This document shows positions 1 through 10,203 of a stretch of DNA of 64,000 nt, piece by piece; position 1 is the first letter of the stretch, and every line of letters starts with the position of its first letter. The notes under the pieces were generated by a model, which saw only the letters and a list, made by a program, of their open reading frames with translations, had not been told where the DNA came from and made no database searches. The position numbers were made by a program, and so were the translations under genes. This stretch comes from Oligoflexia bacterium (GTDB taxonomy: Bacteria; Bdellovibrionota; UBA1018): the NCBI GenBank assembly GCA_903895855.1, contig CAITVN010000215.1:53331-117330 (forward strand), given 5' to 3'.

Positions 1-554
1 CCACCTTGGCTAAAGAACCAAACGCCTCCAAGGGCTAACGCTGCAAAAAGTGCCAATTTCACTGGTTTAGGTAAACCGGCGCCTGCCGGCGTGCTCGATT
101 TTGCCGCGGATCCTACCGAACGAACTCTCTGCACATGCGCCTGAAAGGCATCGGCTTCTGCCTGGATCTGTTGAGCGCTCTTCATCGGCGCTCGCAAAAT
201 CTGGGTACCGACTTCGGCACCGACGAGTTCTAGCAAGCTCTCACCTAGCCCGATCACATCTCCAGTCCGAAGATTTGTGCTTCGAGTCGCAAGTCCGTTC
301 AAAAGTATTCCATTTGAACTTCCCAGATCATCAACTTTCCAGGCTCCTCCAAAAAAAGTCAATTTCGCGTGTGCCCGAGAAGTCTTCAAATCCGACAACT
401 GAATGTCTGCTTCTTCGCCTCGGCCCATAGTTACCTGCGCTCGATTAACCACAAAAATGGCCCCGACATCAGGCCCCTGAACGACTCTCAGGCGCGCGAG
501 CTCGCCCGATTGCCGAGGTATGTCAGTGTGTTTAAATTTCAACGCGCCCTTCAT
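1..554 (-). CDS. FHA-domain protein, 3' end missing at left window edge
   Basis: This gene is not in the ORF track because it runs off the left edge. Reading the minus strand from the ATG at 554 gives MKGALKFKHTDIPRQ and then a clear forkhead-associated domain (about residues 15-95) with the GRGEEADIQL, SRAHAKL and DDLGSSNGILLNG motifs that form the phosphothreonine-binding loops. After the FHA domain comes a helical linker, and a hydrophobic segment (VKLALFAALALGGVWFF) begins close to the edge, so the protein is probably membrane anchored. A purine-rich stretch, GGGGTAGAAG, lies upstream of the ATG. It starts about 10 bases after the stop of the next FHA protein and probably belongs to the same operon as tadC. 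Its binding partner cannot be told from the sequence. Confidence 0.85.
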   Translation of the reverse strand, partial: MKGALKFKHTDIPRQSGELARLRVVQGPDVGAIFVVNRAQVTMGRGEEADIQLSDLKTSRAHAKLTFFGGAWKVDDLGSSNGILLNGLATRSTNLRTGDVIGLGESLLELVGAEVGTQILRAPMKSAQQIQAEADAFQAHVQRVRSVGSAAKSSTPAGAGLPKPVKLALFAALALGGVWFFSQG

Positions 555-564
555 CTAGTTTCTT

Positions 565-2214
565 CTACCCCTCTTTTTTTAATGCACACATAATATAGCC
601 TTTAACTTGTCCGCCAGTTGCGCCAAGCGCAGCAGACATTAGTTTAAAACCGACACCCGAAAAATCGAAGTCATCGCTCACGCCTTCACTACCGGGCATT
701 GAGCGGTCAAATAGGTCATTGGCCATGGCTCCAAACGACTGGTCTCTAGCAACAGAATTAATGTCACTGCCAATTGCCTGTTCGGCCCTAATTCCAGAAA
801 TCTCTTGCATAGTGTCGTTCATCGAGAGAATGCGTCGATTGCCATCAAGTACAATCATGCCAAAAATGGCAGCCTTTCCGACCATCTGAAGCGGTCCAGA
901 AAACTCTTCAACTCCAGCACCGTCTACGTGCGAGCTTTGTCCACTTGACGAACTTTTTGCGGCACGCTGTAGTGCCGAATTGATAATCTCCCACAGTGAA
1001 TTCATCTCCTCAAATTTGAATTCGTGAGTAACGTGAGCCATTTCACCTCTCAACACGCGATCAATATCATCATTCAGGACTTCAAATGGCTTTAAGGTGA
1101 TTCGATACATGACAGCAAAAATCACCAGAGCCAAGATTGCCACAAAGACTAGGCTTTGTGCATACTTGACACCAATCTCACCCAAAGCCGGAATTGCTAC
1201 TGAAGTATCAATGGTCACCACCGCCATGCCAACCACCACATTCTTCCCGGCACGTGAGTCAAAGACTTTCATCGGCTCTACGGCGACAACCGTTTCCTGC
1301 TCTGAATATTCAAAAAGACGCCCCTTCTCCTCGCCGCTAATAAAAAGCTGCATCGCTTTCACTGCTGCTTTTGCGCCGGTTCCCTCAACATATTTCTGAC
1401 CCATTCTCGACGCTGGCAAAATAATTTGACTGTCCATATCAATTAACATGACCGCCTGAACATTGTATTCTCGCTCGAGTGAGCCCAGCTCCGTTTTCGT
1501 ATAGGCTTTCGCTGAAATGGCAGCCGAATTTCGCTCGACTACTTGCCTCGCTATGACTCGCGCACGCAACTGCATTTCTTTAACTACTGATTCTTTAGCC
1601 TCGTTAAGCACCGGCGACATAGTCAAATACAAACTTCCAAGAACCAGCACTGCAGCCAGTCCAATGATTACCATTTTCCATTCATTTTTGAGCACGAACC
1701 CATAGAAAAAAGGCATTGCTCGATACTCAAATATCCATTTGAGTTTTTCTGGCAACTCACTCGGCATTGCCGGTGGCCCAGAAGGCGCATCACTTACCTG
1801 AACCTGCGGCGCCATCGAGCCATATCCACCTCCCGGCGCTGGAGTAAACGCCGGCGAATCACTTTGCGGAAATGGAATCACATTCTGAAAACTAGGAACT
1901 GACGCGGCGGGTACTTTGGTTTTGATTTGTGGTTTTACCAGCTCTAAGACAAACTCGCCCACACTGATGCGATCTCCCGCTTGCACTTTTCGTGATTTCA
2001 CAAGCACGCCATTTACAAATGTACCGTTAGAACTTCCCAGGTCTTGAACCACGACCTCACTTCCTTGCACATAAAGCGACGCGTGGCGCTTCGATACCTT
2101 TGCCGACGCCAAAACAATCACATTTCCTGTTTGCCTTCCAATTCCGGTCTCCCCCTCCGAAACTGAGAAAGTACTTCCTCGATTCGGGCCAGCGATTACA
2201 GTCAGTTTATACAC
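565..2214 (-). CDS. Membrane FHA-PAS signalling protein
   Basis: The protein has an N-terminal FHA domain (about residues 3-85, with GIGRQTGN, SKRHASL and DLGSSNGTFVNG). A proline-rich linker and a transmembrane segment (WKMVIIGLAAVLVLGSLYL) follow. Next come an extracytoplasmic region of about 130 residues, a second membrane segment (SLVFVAILALVIFAVMY), a HAMP-like stretch and a C-terminal PAS-like domain (MIVLDGNRRILSMNDTMQEI). No kinase, cyclase or phosphatase domain follows, so it is probably a sensor or scaffold. The ORF track opens at 2313, but GTG at 2214 is preferred. It has AGGAG 7 bases upstream and gives VYKLTVIAGP, the usual beginning of an FHA domain. That start overlaps the end of the DUF192 gene by 13 bases, which suggests translational coupling. 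The target is unknown. Confidence 0.85.
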   Translation of the reverse strand: MYKLTVIAGPNRGSTFSVSEGETGIGRQTGNVIVLASAKVSKRHASLYVQGSEVVVQDLGSSNGTFVNGVLVKSRKVQAGDRISVGEFVLELVKPQIKTKVPAASVPSFQNVIPFPQSDSPAFTPAPGGGYGSMAPQVQVSDAPSGPPAMPSELPEKLKWIFEYRAMPFFYGFVLKNEWKMVIIGLAAVLVLGSLYLTMSPVLNEAKESVVKEMQLRARVIARQVVERNSAAISAKAYTKTELGSLEREYNVQAVMLIDMDSQIILPASRMGQKYVEGTGAKAAVKAMQLFISGEEKGRLFEYSEQETVVAVEPMKVFDSRAGKNVVVGMAVVTIDTSVAIPALGEIGVKYAQSLVFVAILALVIFAVMYRITLKPFEVLNDDIDRVLRGEMAHVTHEFKFEEMNSLWEIINSALQRAAKSSSSGQSSHVDGAGVEEFSGPLQMVGKAAIFGMIVLDGNRRILSMNDTMQEISGIRAEQAIGSDINSVARDQSFGAMANDLFDRSMPGSEGVSDDFDFSGVGFKLMSAALGATGGQVKGYIMCALKKEG

Positions 2215-2621
2215 AAAATATCTCCTCGCTGCATTCCAGTCCGAACTATGGTGCCTGCGGGCAATTCTAGCGTATCCGTAGCACCGCGAGCTCCCACTGG
2301 CAGAATCCTCCACGGTCGCAAATTAGGCACCAGCTTGACTACTTCGAATGCCTTTAAATGTTTCACCTGAACGCCTGACTCACACTCAACCGCCTTTACA
2401 AACACAGCATCGATAGAAATTTTCATCCACCACATGTGAATTTCTCGGCAGCGAGTGATGAGTAGCCCTTCACCTTCGCTCATTTCTAACGTACCCATCA
2501 GCCCGACAAATCGAGAGTAAAATGATTCAGCGACTCGGCATCGATCACAGACTAAAACTTGATCTGCCCCGCGGGTGATTCTAAGGGCTTTCTCATTCTG
2601 AGCGCTGCTTAGTTTATTCAT
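2202..2621 (-). CDS. DUF192 family protein
   Basis: This 139-residue protein matches the DUF192 fold. SRFVGLMGTLEMSEGEGLLI, the CREIHMWWMKISIDAVFV block and a C-terminal GATDTLELPAGTI stretch are all characteristic. Family members are small beta proteins of unsettled function, often exported. This copy lacks an obvious signal peptide and begins with MNKLSSAQNEKALRITRGADQ. Its ATG overlaps the stop codon of tadC (TGATG), and its end overlaps the start of the FHA-PAS gene. Genes of this family are often found beside Tad pilus genes, so a role near that apparatus is possible but only inferred. Confidence 0.85.
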   Translation of the reverse strand: MNKLSSAQNEKALRITRGADQVLVCDRCRVAESFYSRFVGLMGTLEMSEGEGLLITRCREIHMWWMKISIDAVFVKAVECESGVQVKHLKAFEVVKLVPNLRPWRILPVGARGATDTLELPAGTIVRTGMQRGDILCIN

Positions 2622-3550
2622 CAGAAACCCGGCCCCCCAGAGATCATAAACCCGACAACAAAGGGTCCGAAAATCATTAAACCGACTGCCGGCAAAATAA
2701 AAATAATGGTGGGCAATATAATCATCTGAGATGCAGTAGCTCCTGCTTTTTCAGCTCGCAGCATTCGATCAACTCGCATTTGTTCTGACTGCTGTCGTAG
2801 AATTTTTCCGATCGAGGCGCCCATCTGGTCGGCCGATATCAAGATAGCGATAAACGAGTTAACCTCTGGCATGTTAATTCTTAGAGACATTTCTCTCATC
2901 GCCTCTCGTCGCGACGAACCAACTTTTATTTCCTTCAAAAGTTGCGAAAACTCATCTACCAACGGACTTGGGTTAGCCTTCTCCACTACTTTTCCGATTG
3001 CCCCAATAAAATCTAGTCCCGCTTCAGTCGAAAGCGCTAGAAGATCAACAATAAATGGCATAGCTCGAATAACGAGCTTGTGACGGTTCTTAATTTTTCC
3101 ATTAACCCAGAAATCGGGATAGAACCACCCTGCGACTCCAGTGCCTAGAATCACCCAATTAGAAAAATCTATGAAATCCCCCGCTTTCAGAAAGGCTCCC
3201 ACAATTGGAAAGAACAGTACTAAAATCATTTTAAGGCCAACAAATTCATCGGCGGTGATTTCGTCTTTCAATCCTCCAGAAATCACCTTTCGTCGATACT
3301 TTACGCGCATTTTTTCAAAAAAAGGACGTGCCCGAATCATCGGGACAAAATACTGTTTGAGAAATGGCTTGGTCAAATTCACCAGTGGATTCGAAGATTT
3401 CTTTAGGGATTTGTCATCTAGATTTTCCTGAGCCGCGCGTAACTCCTGCTCTTGCAATAGCATGCGAGCCAACACAAATACGGCCAAGAAAATTAGCACG
3501 TACGCTGCTGTTATGACATTTTCACCTTTGATGATTGCGTCGAGTTCCAT
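2621..3550 (-). CDS. tadC: Type II secretion/Tad pilus inner-membrane protein, TadC-like
   Basis: This 309-residue protein carries a type II secretion F domain (about residues 155-285). It includes the RAMPFIVDLLALSTEAGLDF stretch and the ISADQMGASIGKILRQQSEQMR segment typical of TadB/TadC platform proteins. Hydrophobic segments lie at the N-terminus (ITAAYVLIFLAVFVLARML), in the middle (MILVLFFPIVGAFL) and at the C-terminus (IFILPAVGLMIFGPFVVGF). TadC works with TadB and the TadA ATPase in the inner membrane to assemble Flp-type pili. It is the first gene of the minus-strand operon here. The next gene upstream is divergent, so tadA and tadB are not adjacent on that side. The symbol is by family resemblance. 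Confidence 0.85.
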   Translation of the reverse strand: MELDAIIKGENVITAAYVLIFLAVFVLARMLLQEQELRAAQENLDDKSLKKSSNPLVNLTKPFLKQYFVPMIRARPFFEKMRVKYRRKVISGGLKDEITADEFVGLKMILVLFFPIVGAFLKAGDFIDFSNWVILGTGVAGWFYPDFWVNGKIKNRHKLVIRAMPFIVDLLALSTEAGLDFIGAIGKVVEKANPSPLVDEFSQLLKEIKVGSSRREAMREMSLRINMPEVNSFIAILISADQMGASIGKILRQQSEQMRVDRMLRAEKAGATASQMIILPTIIFILPAVGLMIFGPFVVGFMISGGPGF

Positions 3551-3652
3551 AAGAGACGTTAAGACTCCTCCACCCGATTTATCGGATAGTTAGTTCAAAT
3601 CCCTTAAATATTTTGATTAAACTTTATCGAAACCTTTGCCGATGGTTTAACT

Positions 3653-4465
3653 GTGAAACCAAATACACTATCGGACACCTACCCAAGTAACTTCACCAAT
3701 TATATCAGACTGATTGGAGTATTTTCGGCCGCCACCTATCTGAGCCTGGCTGCTGCAGCCTGGGCTCAACCTAGCCCTAAGCCGGCAGAGCGATCCCCCA
3801 GTCTACTTTGGGAAGCCTGGTACACGATAACGATTGAAAAAAAAGGCGAAAAGCCGTTTAAGTACGCCTATTATCAAGACAAAATTGAAAAAAAAGACGG
3901 CCGTTATATTTTCTTTAACAAGCTCTGGAAAAAAGAAGACCAGTACATCAATGAGGAGTCGCTTGGCACTTTCTCAAAAGACGACAATGAATTGACGCCG
4001 CTTTTTTTTGATTTCTATTCAAAATATCGCCAAACAGAGACCAAACTTCATGGTGAAATCGACGAAAAAAGACATCTGTCAGTCAAAGGCACAAGAGGCA
4101 ATCAACCCATTCCAGAAGTGAAGAACAAACCGCTAGCCAAAGGGGTAATTCTGTCAGCTGACTTTCCGATCTGGATCAGAACCCACCTCAAAGACCTGCG
4201 CCCCCTTCGCAGTGTCACATTCTTGACTATCTTTGAAGACAACCTAGAACTTGGCTATTCTCCGGTTGCAGGGCACGTAACCCTCGCCCGAATCGACGAT
4301 TACGCTCGCACCAATCAACTCAAGAAACTTGAGGTTGAGTACGATAGTCGAAAAAGCACTTGGTACGTCGACGAAGAGGGTGTAGCTGTACGCATCGAGA
4401 TGCATAGCCTAAACGCCGTCGTCGAAAAAACACCAGAGGCGACCGCCAAACTATTTCTACAATAG
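3653..4465 (+). CDS. Secreted DUF3108-type protein
   Basis: This 270-residue protein has a long N-region followed by a signal peptide (about residues 20-38, IGVFSAATYLSLAAAAWAQ), so it is probably periplasmic or outer-membrane associated. The mature part, with YTITIEKKGEKPFKYAYY and WYVDEEGVAVRIEM, resembles the DUF3108 family of periplasmic beta-rich proteins of unknown role. The GTG at 3653 is the only reasonable start that keeps the signal peptide, and no strong ribosome site precedes it. It is divergent from tadC across about 100 bases and lies 78 bases upstream of nagZ. The family assignment is moderate. Confidence 0.75.
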   Translation: MKPNTLSDTYPSNFTNYIRLIGVFSAATYLSLAAAAWAQPSPKPAERSPSLLWEAWYTITIEKKGEKPFKYAYYQDKIEKKDGRYIFFNKLWKKEDQYINEESLGTFSKDDNELTPLFFDFYSKYRQTETKLHGEIDEKRHLSVKGTRGNQPIPEVKNKPLAKGVILSADFPIWIRTHLKDLRPLRSVTFLTIFEDNLELGYSPVAGHVTLARIDDYARTNQLKKLEVEYDSRKSTWYVDEEGVAVRIEMHSLNAVVEKTPEATAKLFLQ

Positions 4466-4543
4466 GATCTGAGCAAATCAAAACCCTACTTGCGCGACTA
4501 AAACTTTCAAATCAAACGAATTCAATTTAAACTCATTGAACAC

Positions 4544-5659
4544 ATGGACCAAATTGCAGAAGCCAAAAAAGTAGCAGGCCAACTTATTCTGTCAGGATTC
4601 AAGGGATTTGAACCATCAACCGATACCCTGCGATTTTTCAAAGAAGCTGACATTGGTGGTGTCATTTATTTTGGCCACAACTATGAATCGTCGGCCCAAA
4701 TCGCCGAGGCTTCAAATCGCTTTCAAAGTAATCGAAATGGTTTGCCTCTTTGGATTGCAGTTGACCACGAAGGCGGCAAGGTTCAGCGATTTAAAAAACC
4801 ATTCACAAAAATTCCAGACGCGGCGACGCTGTCTCAGGCCGAATCCCCTAAGCTTCTTTTTGAAGTTTCATCGATGATCGCCAGAGAACTCAGAGCGGTA
4901 GGGGTTAACCTCAATTTCGCCCCTGTTGCCGACATTAATACTAACCCGAAAAATCCTGTCATTGGACCTCGCGCCTTCGGTTCAACCGAAGAAGACGTCT
5001 CAAAGGCGGTAACCGCTTTTGTTCGGGGACATTTAGTTGAAAAAGTTCAACCGTGTGTGAAGCATTTTCCGGGACATGGCGACACATCGGTTGACTCTCA
5101 TTTTCACCTACCACGGGTCGACACCGATGTTGAGACATTGAGAGCACGAGAATTCAAAACATTCTCTAAAGCATTCAAGGCGCGGTGTTCAGCAGTCATG
5201 ACAGCTCACGTAATAGTAAGTGCACTCGATAAGGATCGACCGGCAACCCTTTCATCAAAAATTCTGCACGATCTGCTCAGGGTAGAAATGCGCTTCAAGA
5301 AAATTATCTTTTCAGATGACATGGAAATGAAAGCCATTACCGATCATTGGGGTGCTGAACAGGCGCCTGTCTACGCCATCGAAGCAGGTTGCGATCAATT
5401 ACTCTACCGAAGTGAAGAGATGGCAACCCAGGCCTATCAGTCTTTGTTGAACGCATTAGACAAGCGAGCTCTGAGTCCTCTCCGCGTTTTAGAATCAGCG
5501 AAAAGAGTTCGCCTACAAAAGGAGAGCGTCTTATTACCTTTTAACTTCACTGATATCAGCGAGATTCCGAAATATGTTGGACTTGACACCTCGCAGAAGC
5601 TCATTGACGAAATCTGCGGAACCCTGAAAACTCCCCTATTTCCAGGGTCGCTTGTCTAA
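4544..5659 (+). CDS. nagZ: Beta-N-acetylhexosaminidase (glycoside hydrolase family 3)
   Basis: This 371-residue protein is a single-domain GH3 enzyme. The family signatures are visible: AVDHEGGKVQRF near residue 75, VNLNFAPVADI near 125, and KHFPGHGDTSVDSH near 175, which carries the His/Asp acid-base pair of NagZ enzymes. FSDDMEMKAI near 260 has the nucleophile Asp. NagZ removes N-acetylglucosamine from anhydro-muropeptides during peptidoglycan recycling in the cytoplasm. No signal peptide is seen, which fits. ATG at 4544 gives the normal family N-terminus, although no strong Shine-Dalgarno sequence precedes it. The length is slightly above that of the E. coli enzyme. Confidence 0.93.
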   Translation: MDQIAEAKKVAGQLILSGFKGFEPSTDTLRFFKEADIGGVIYFGHNYESSAQIAEASNRFQSNRNGLPLWIAVDHEGGKVQRFKKPFTKIPDAATLSQAESPKLLFEVSSMIARELRAVGVNLNFAPVADINTNPKNPVIGPRAFGSTEEDVSKAVTAFVRGHLVEKVQPCVKHFPGHGDTSVDSHFHLPRVDTDVETLRAREFKTFSKAFKARCSAVMTAHVIVSALDKDRPATLSSKILHDLLRVEMRFKKIIFSDDMEMKAITDHWGAEQAPVYAIEAGCDQLLYRSEEMATQAYQSLLNALDKRALSPLRVLESAKRVRLQKESVLLPFNFTDISEIPKYVGLDTSQKLIDEICGTLKTPLFPGSLV

Positions 5660-5684
5660 GAAAAAAAAGATTTTACCCCAAACT

Positions 5685-6275
5685 CTACTGCCCAACGCCG
5701 ACTCTTGAAATGCCGACTGTTTTACCGAAGACTGTTTTTCTCAAAAACCTAAGAGTTGAAAACGGTTGAGTACCTGAACGTCCCAGCGAATCTGAAACTC
5801 GACTATAAAATCGATCTAGATCGATTTCTGCAAACCAATTGCCACTCTGTTCGCGAGCGACATTCAACTGAACGCTTGCATACTTGCCAGTAATACCGTT
5901 CACCAAAAATGTAAGGGTAAACAAACCACCAGCACTCGGCTTGAAACCTTCCGATTTCAGGGTCACCACATTCCTACCCTGAGTGCTAAATAGAACTTTA
6001 CCTACCAGCAATTCCGACAACGATAAGACCGTAGATCCAGGGCCAGTCTTTGTCCCAAAGGCGACACCAACTGCCTCACCTGTGACCTTATCGGTCACAG
6101 CCCACATAGTCTGTGCAAAACTAGGGTCGGCATCAGTCGATAAATCCAAAAGTGACTGAAATGTTTTATCTGTCGTTTCCACAACGGTTGCACGTGTATC
6201 TTGAAACGAGCTAAACCCAAACACAACTGCCACCACGCCCAACCCACGCAAACCTAAATTGATCCAATTTCGCAT
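5685..6275 (-). CDS. Exported protein of unknown function
   Basis: I do not recognise this 196-residue protein. It has an N-terminal hydrophobic stretch (LGLRGLGVVAVVFGFSSF) that looks like a signal peptide or anchor. The rest is Ser/Thr/Gly-rich and probably beta-stranded, with no catalytic motif that I can see. The start at 6275 is well supported by AGGGGGAAGT directly upstream of the ATG. It is convergent with nagZ and sits 118 bases upstream of nothing but the mutase terminus, so it appears to be transcribed alone. Confidence 0.65.
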   Translation of the reverse strand: MRNWINLGLRGLGVVAVVFGFSSFQDTRATVVETTDKTFQSLLDLSTDADPSFAQTMWAVTDKVTGEAVGVAFGTKTGPGSTVLSLSELLVGKVLFSTQGRNVVTLKSEGFKPSAGGLFTLTFLVNGITGKYASVQLNVAREQSGNWFAEIDLDRFYSRVSDSLGRSGTQPFSTLRFLRKTVFGKTVGISRVGVGQ

Positions 6276-6393
6276 ACTTCCCCCTAAACTATAGAGGGTA
6301 CTAATATCTCAATTTAAGAACGTCAACGATGTCTCACTTTCGGCGAACACTCTCAAAACATGAAATTCGAGAGGCGCACGAAAAACTCTCGAC

Positions 6394-8025
6394 CTAAAGC
6401 CCAGAAACTCCACGATATTCACCAAATACTTCACCAAGTACCGACGAAATTTCACCGAGGGTTGCCCCTCCGGCTTCAACCGCCTGAATGATCAATCCTT
6501 GAAGATTCGCAGCTCCCTGGGCACCCTCTTTTAATGCTTTAAGACTTCTCACATTCTCTGTTTGATTGCGGTTACTTCTGTAGGCTTGTACTCTCAAGAT
6601 CGCCTCTTTCTCTACTAATGGAGATACCCTCAGAATTTCTCGAGCTTCTTTACTCTTATTTTCGTTCTCTGAAGAGTCGAAACAATTAACTCCAACAGCC
6701 GCTAACTCGCCAGACTCGATTTTTCGCTGATCAGAATAAGCCGAGGCCAATATCTCACCTTGAATGTAACCCTGCTCTATACAAGCGACGGTGCCACCCC
6801 TTTTTTCAATCTCATCGAGATATTTCCAAGTTCTTGCCTCAATCTCGTCGGTAAGGCTTTCAACAAACCAGGAGCCTCCGAGGGGATCAACCGTTGATAC
6901 GACATTTGATTCAAAAGCGATGATCTGCTGAGTTCTCAGCGCTGTTCTTGCTGACGATTCAGTGGGTAAAGCGAGTGCCTCATCTAGCGAATTAGTGTGC
7001 AGCGACTGTGTACCACCCAATACTGACGCGAGCGCTTGAAGAGTCACTCTCACGACATTATTTTCTGGCTGCTGCGCAGTCAGAGTCGACCCTGCGGTTT
7101 GCGCATGAAATCGCAACAAAAGGCTGCGCTCATTTTGAGCTCCGAATCGCTCTTTCATTATTTTTGCCCACATTCTTCTTGCGGCCCTGAACTTCGCTAT
7201 TTCTTCAAAAAAATCATTGTGCACATTGAAGAAAAATGAAAGCTGACCGGCAAATTCGTCAATATTTAATCCTAATCGAATCGCCTCAGAAACATAGGTA
7301 AGTGCGTTTGCAAAAGTAAACGCAAGTTCTTGAACGGCGGTCGCTCCGGCCTCTCGGATGTGGTACCCAGAAATACTGATCGGATTCCACTTCGAAGCGT
7401 TCTTCGAACACCAATCGAACATATCGGTCGTAAGCCTGAGAGAACCCTGGGCAGGATAAATATAATTTCCTCTGGCCACATATTCTTTCAAGATATCATT
7501 TTGAACGGTGCCTCTCAGATCTTGTGACTTGACTCCTTGCTCTTTCGCAAGCTCAACGTAAAAAGCAAGAAGCGTGCTGGCTGTTGCATTGATAGTCATT
7601 GAAGTAGATACTTTGCTCAAATCGATTCCTGAAAAGAGGACTCGCATTTCGTCAAGTGTCGAAACGGACACTCCAACTTTTCCAACTTCACCTCTTGCTC
7701 TCGGGTGATCAGGATCAAGACCCAACTGGGTTGGCAAATCAAAAGCTACCGAAAGCCCCATCGTTCCTTGCTTCAACAAATAATGGTAGCGCCTGTTCGA
7801 CTCAGCGGCACTCCCAAATCCAGCGTATTGGCGCATAGTCCAAAGCCTGCCCAAATACATGTCTTTTTGAATACCGCGAGTGAACGGATACGAGCCGGGC
7901 TCGCCTACTCGGTCAACTAACGAGCCTTTCAAATCTTTTTCACCGTAAACAGAGTTTATCTCTATTCCAGAACGGGTGGTTTTAGCATCTCCATTCCCAG
8001 CCTTGAATTTCCTAGTCTTCTCCAT
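6394..8025 (-). CDS. Methylmalonyl-CoA mutase, catalytic (large) subunit without B12 domain
   Basis: This 543-residue protein matches the TIM-barrel catalytic part of acyl-CoA mutases. It has [20 protein letters not shown], then RQYAGF whose Tyr67 corresponds to the Tyr that marks methylmalonyl-CoA mutase (isobutyryl-CoA mutase has Phe). [19 protein letters not shown] and [20 protein letters not shown], with the conserved His, follow, then [14 protein letters not shown]. It converts methylmalonyl-CoA to succinyl-CoA using adenosylcobalamin. The C-terminal cobalamin-binding domain (DxHxxG) is absent, so a separate small subunit must be encoded elsewhere. It is the last gene of the carboxylase operon, 16 bases after the carrier gene, with AAGGA upstream of the ATG. 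Confidence 0.93.
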   Translation of the reverse strand: MEKTRKFKAGNGDAKTTRSGIEINSVYGEKDLKGSLVDRVGEPGSYPFTRGIQKDMYLGRLWTMRQYAGFGSAAESNRRYHYLLKQGTMGLSVAFDLPTQLGLDPDHPRARGEVGKVGVSVSTLDEMRVLFSGIDLSKVSTSMTINATASTLLAFYVELAKEQGVKSQDLRGTVQNDILKEYVARGNYIYPAQGSLRLTTDMFDWCSKNASKWNPISISGYHIREAGATAVQELAFTFANALTYVSEAIRLGLNIDEFAGQLSFFFNVHNDFFEEIAKFRAARRMWAKIMKERFGAQNERSLLLRFHAQTAGSTLTAQQPENNVVRVTLQALASVLGGTQSLHTNSLDEALALPTESSARTALRTQQIIAFESNVVSTVDPLGGSWFVESLTDEIEARTWKYLDEIEKRGGTVACIEQGYIQGEILASAYSDQRKIESGELAAVGVNCFDSSENENKSKEAREILRVSPLVEKEAILRVQAYRSNRNQTENVRSLKALKEGAQGAANLQGLIIQAVEAGGATLGEISSVLGEVFGEYRGVSGL

Positions 8026-8041
8026 TTTTTTGGATTTCCTT

Positions 8042-8635
8042 TTACTCGATAAAAATCAATTCAGTGCCAGTTTCAACAGCTTGCAGCTCAGTAACCGCAA
8101 TTTTTTTTATCTGACCGTTTGCGGGCGATCGAATCTCATTTTCCATTTTCATCGCCTCCATTACCACCAACGGCTGATCTTTTACGACCTGCGAACCCAA
8201 CTGAACTAATATTTTAACAATTTTTCCTGGCATCTGAGACTTGATCTTGTAACCTTTTTTTCTAGCCGCCTGCGCACCCAGTACATCAGTAGAGCCACTG
8301 TGAGGGCTGAGATTTTTCCAATGTCCCTGGCGCCCTCGCGCAATCAATTCATAATTAGTCTGATTCTCATCACTTTCAGATCGACGAACATCATACCCGA
8401 AAGTTTGATTGCCTGTACTATTCTCAAAAGTAATTCCGTGTTCATCGCGCACCCACTTCAAGGTGGCAGCCCAGGACGATTCAGCGCGAACCATTGAACC
8501 TTCAGAGTTACCTTTAACCTGTTTGATTAAGACCTCTACCTCACCAGAAACCCCATGTGGAATTTGATAAAAATCGATTTGAAAGTTTCCAATAACAGAA
8601 GTGCTCAATACTCGGCGTGAATTCAATGGCTTCAT
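8042..8635 (-). CDS. Biotin carboxyl carrier subunit of acyl-CoA carboxylase
   Basis: The C-terminal 70 residues form a biotinyl domain with the target motif [15 protein letters not shown], whose central Lys is biotinylated. The first 125 residues are poorly conserved, with alternating beta segments, and may link the carrier to the carboxylase. The ORF track opens at 8671, but ATG at 8635 ([11 protein letters not shown]) is preferred because it makes a 4-base ATGA overlap with the biotin carboxylase stop, the same coupling as between the two upstream genes. This gives 197 residues. It should carry CO2 from the biotin carboxylase to the carboxyltransferase encoded in the same operon. Confidence 0.9.
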   Translation of the reverse strand: MKPLNSRRVLSTSVIGNFQIDFYQIPHGVSGEVEVLIKQVKGNSEGSMVRAESSWAATLKWVRDEHGITFENSTGNQTFGYDVRRSESDENQTNYELIARGRQGHWKNLSPHSGSTDVLGAQAARKKGYKIKSQMPGKIVKILVQLGSQVVKDQPLVVMEAMKMENEIRSPANGQIKKIAVTELQAVETGTELIFIE

Positions 8636-10203
8636 AAACCAACCCCTTCGCGTTTCGCGGTCGCAGACCAAACTTTGCGATGGGTAGCCGCCGGCCCCAC
8701 GCTTTCACCTGCCGCCAAAGAAGGGCCCTGGCTCTGTTTACTCAAAAGATCCAAAACAGCGACGGCCAATACTTCATGGGGCGTCAGCGGAGACGACGAA
8801 TCAGAGGTTAACTCTGGACTATCCGATATCAAATTAGTTGTGGTATTTCCGGAGATCACATCTTCGTGCCTTGATAAACGCTTCAAAAATTCAAGATTGG
8901 TTCCTAAAGACCCTTTAACCTTTGCGGTAGTACTTTTAGGCGGCTCGACTCGGGTTTCATCGAGGGCCACACGCATTCGATTGACAGCATCGCTACGGGT
9001 TGAACCCCAGGTAGAAATTTTTGCGATCATCGGATCATAGTGAACGCTTACCTCACCAGCACCGGTAAACGCAGTATCAACTCGAACAAAAGGACCCGAT
9101 GGAAATTGTATCGCGCCAATTGGCCCGGGCGCAGGCAAAAACCTCTTCGAATCTTCGGCATACAAGCGAACCTCAAGAGCTGATCCTCGACGACTACAAC
9201 CGCCGTCAGCCTCGAGTTCTTGCTTTTTCGGCATTTTCCAAACACCTTGAGCCAACTCAATTTGCCACTTCACCAAATCAACTCCGGTTACCCACTCGGT
9301 GACCGGATGTTCAACCTGCAATCGTGTATTCATTTCCAAGAAGTAGAAATTTCCAGCTTCATCTGCAACAAACTCTAGCGTTCCAGCCCCGGCGTATCGA
9401 ATGTGTGAGGTGATTTTGAGTGCTGTCTCATACATTTTTAATCGCAAATCCAGAAATCTAAGCATCAATGGCGAAGGCGACTCTTCCCAGACTTTTTGAT
9501 GCCGTCTCTGAATTGAACACTCTCGTTCACCCAAGTGCAGGGCTCCACCTTTTCCATCACCAAACACCTGAATTTCGACATGGTGAGGATTCAAAATCAA
9601 TTTCTCAACGTACATCGACCCATCGCCAAATGCATTGAGCGCTTCACGACTCGCACCCTCGAATGCTGCTGCAAGGTCTTTCGGGCCGTCAACCCGTCTC
9701 ATTCCCTTGCCACCCCCACCCGCAGACGCTTTCAATAAAACCGGAAACCCAATTTGCTCGGCGACCTTTAGCGCCTCTGGAGCACCAGAAACCGCACCAG
9801 GCGAGCCCGGAACTCGCGACAAATTCAGAGAGTCTACTGTTTGTCGGGCCCGAATCTTATCGCCCATGACCTCCATGCTCTCGGCAGAGGGCCCAATAAA
9901 TACCAACCCCGCTTTTTCACAAACCCGCACAAACTCGGCTCGCTCACTCAAGAACCCATATCCAGGGTGAACATAGCGGGCACCTGTTTTTCTTGCTGCT
10001 TCAATAATTTTGTCGATATTCAAGTAGCTGTCTTTCGGTGAGACGCCGCCCAGAGCAACCGAGAAGTTCATCGCCTTGACATGTTCAGAAAAACGGTCAG
10101 CATCAGAAAAAACTCCGACCGTCTCAAGGCCCATCGCGCGACAAGTTCTCGCCACACGAATGGCAATTTCACCACGATTTGCAATCAATACTTTTTCACT
10201 CAT
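8632..10203 (-). CDS. Biotin carboxylase subunit of acyl-CoA (propionyl-CoA) carboxylase
   Basis: This 523-residue ATP-grasp protein starts with the family N-terminus [20 protein letters not shown]. It has [15 protein letters not shown], the glycine-rich ATP loop [34 protein letters not shown] and the active-site region [16 protein letters not shown]. It carboxylates biotin on the carrier protein using ATP and bicarbonate. The C-terminal 70 residues after the carboxylase core are low-complexity ([16 protein letters not shown]) and not typical of the enzyme. The ATG overlaps the stop of the carboxyltransferase gene (ATGA). The substrate of the complex is set by the partner subunit. Confidence 0.93.
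   Translation of the reverse strand: MSEKVLIANRGEIAIRVARTCRAMGLETVGVFSDADRFSEHVKAMNFSVALGGVSPKDSYLNIDKIIEAARKTGARYVHPGYGFLSERAEFVRVCEKAGLVFIGPSAESMEVMGDKIRARQTVDSLNLSRVPGSPGAVSGAPEALKVAEQIGFPVLLKASAGGGGKGMRRVDGPKDLAAAFEGASREALNAFGDGSMYVEKLILNPHHVEIQVFGDGKGGALHLGERECSIQRRHQKVWEESPSPLMLRFLDLRLKMYETALKITSHIRYAGAGTLEFVADEAGNFYFLEMNTRLQVEHPVTEWVTGVDLVKWQIELAQGVWKMPKKQELEADGGCSRRGSALEVRLYAEDSKRFLPAPGPIGAIQFPSGPFVRVDTAFTGAGEVSVHYDPMIAKISTWGSTRSDAVNRMRVALDETRVEPPKSTTAKVKGSLGTNLEFLKRLSRHEDVISGNTTTNLISDSPELTSDSSSPLTPHEVLAVAVLDLLSKQSQGPSLAAGESVGPAATHRKVWSATAKREGVGL

Noticed and set aside
101-593. Plus-strand ORFs of 109 and 74 codons at the left edge
   Set aside because: They lie antisense to the FHA gene that runs off the edge; the FHA frame on the minus strand has clear family motifs.
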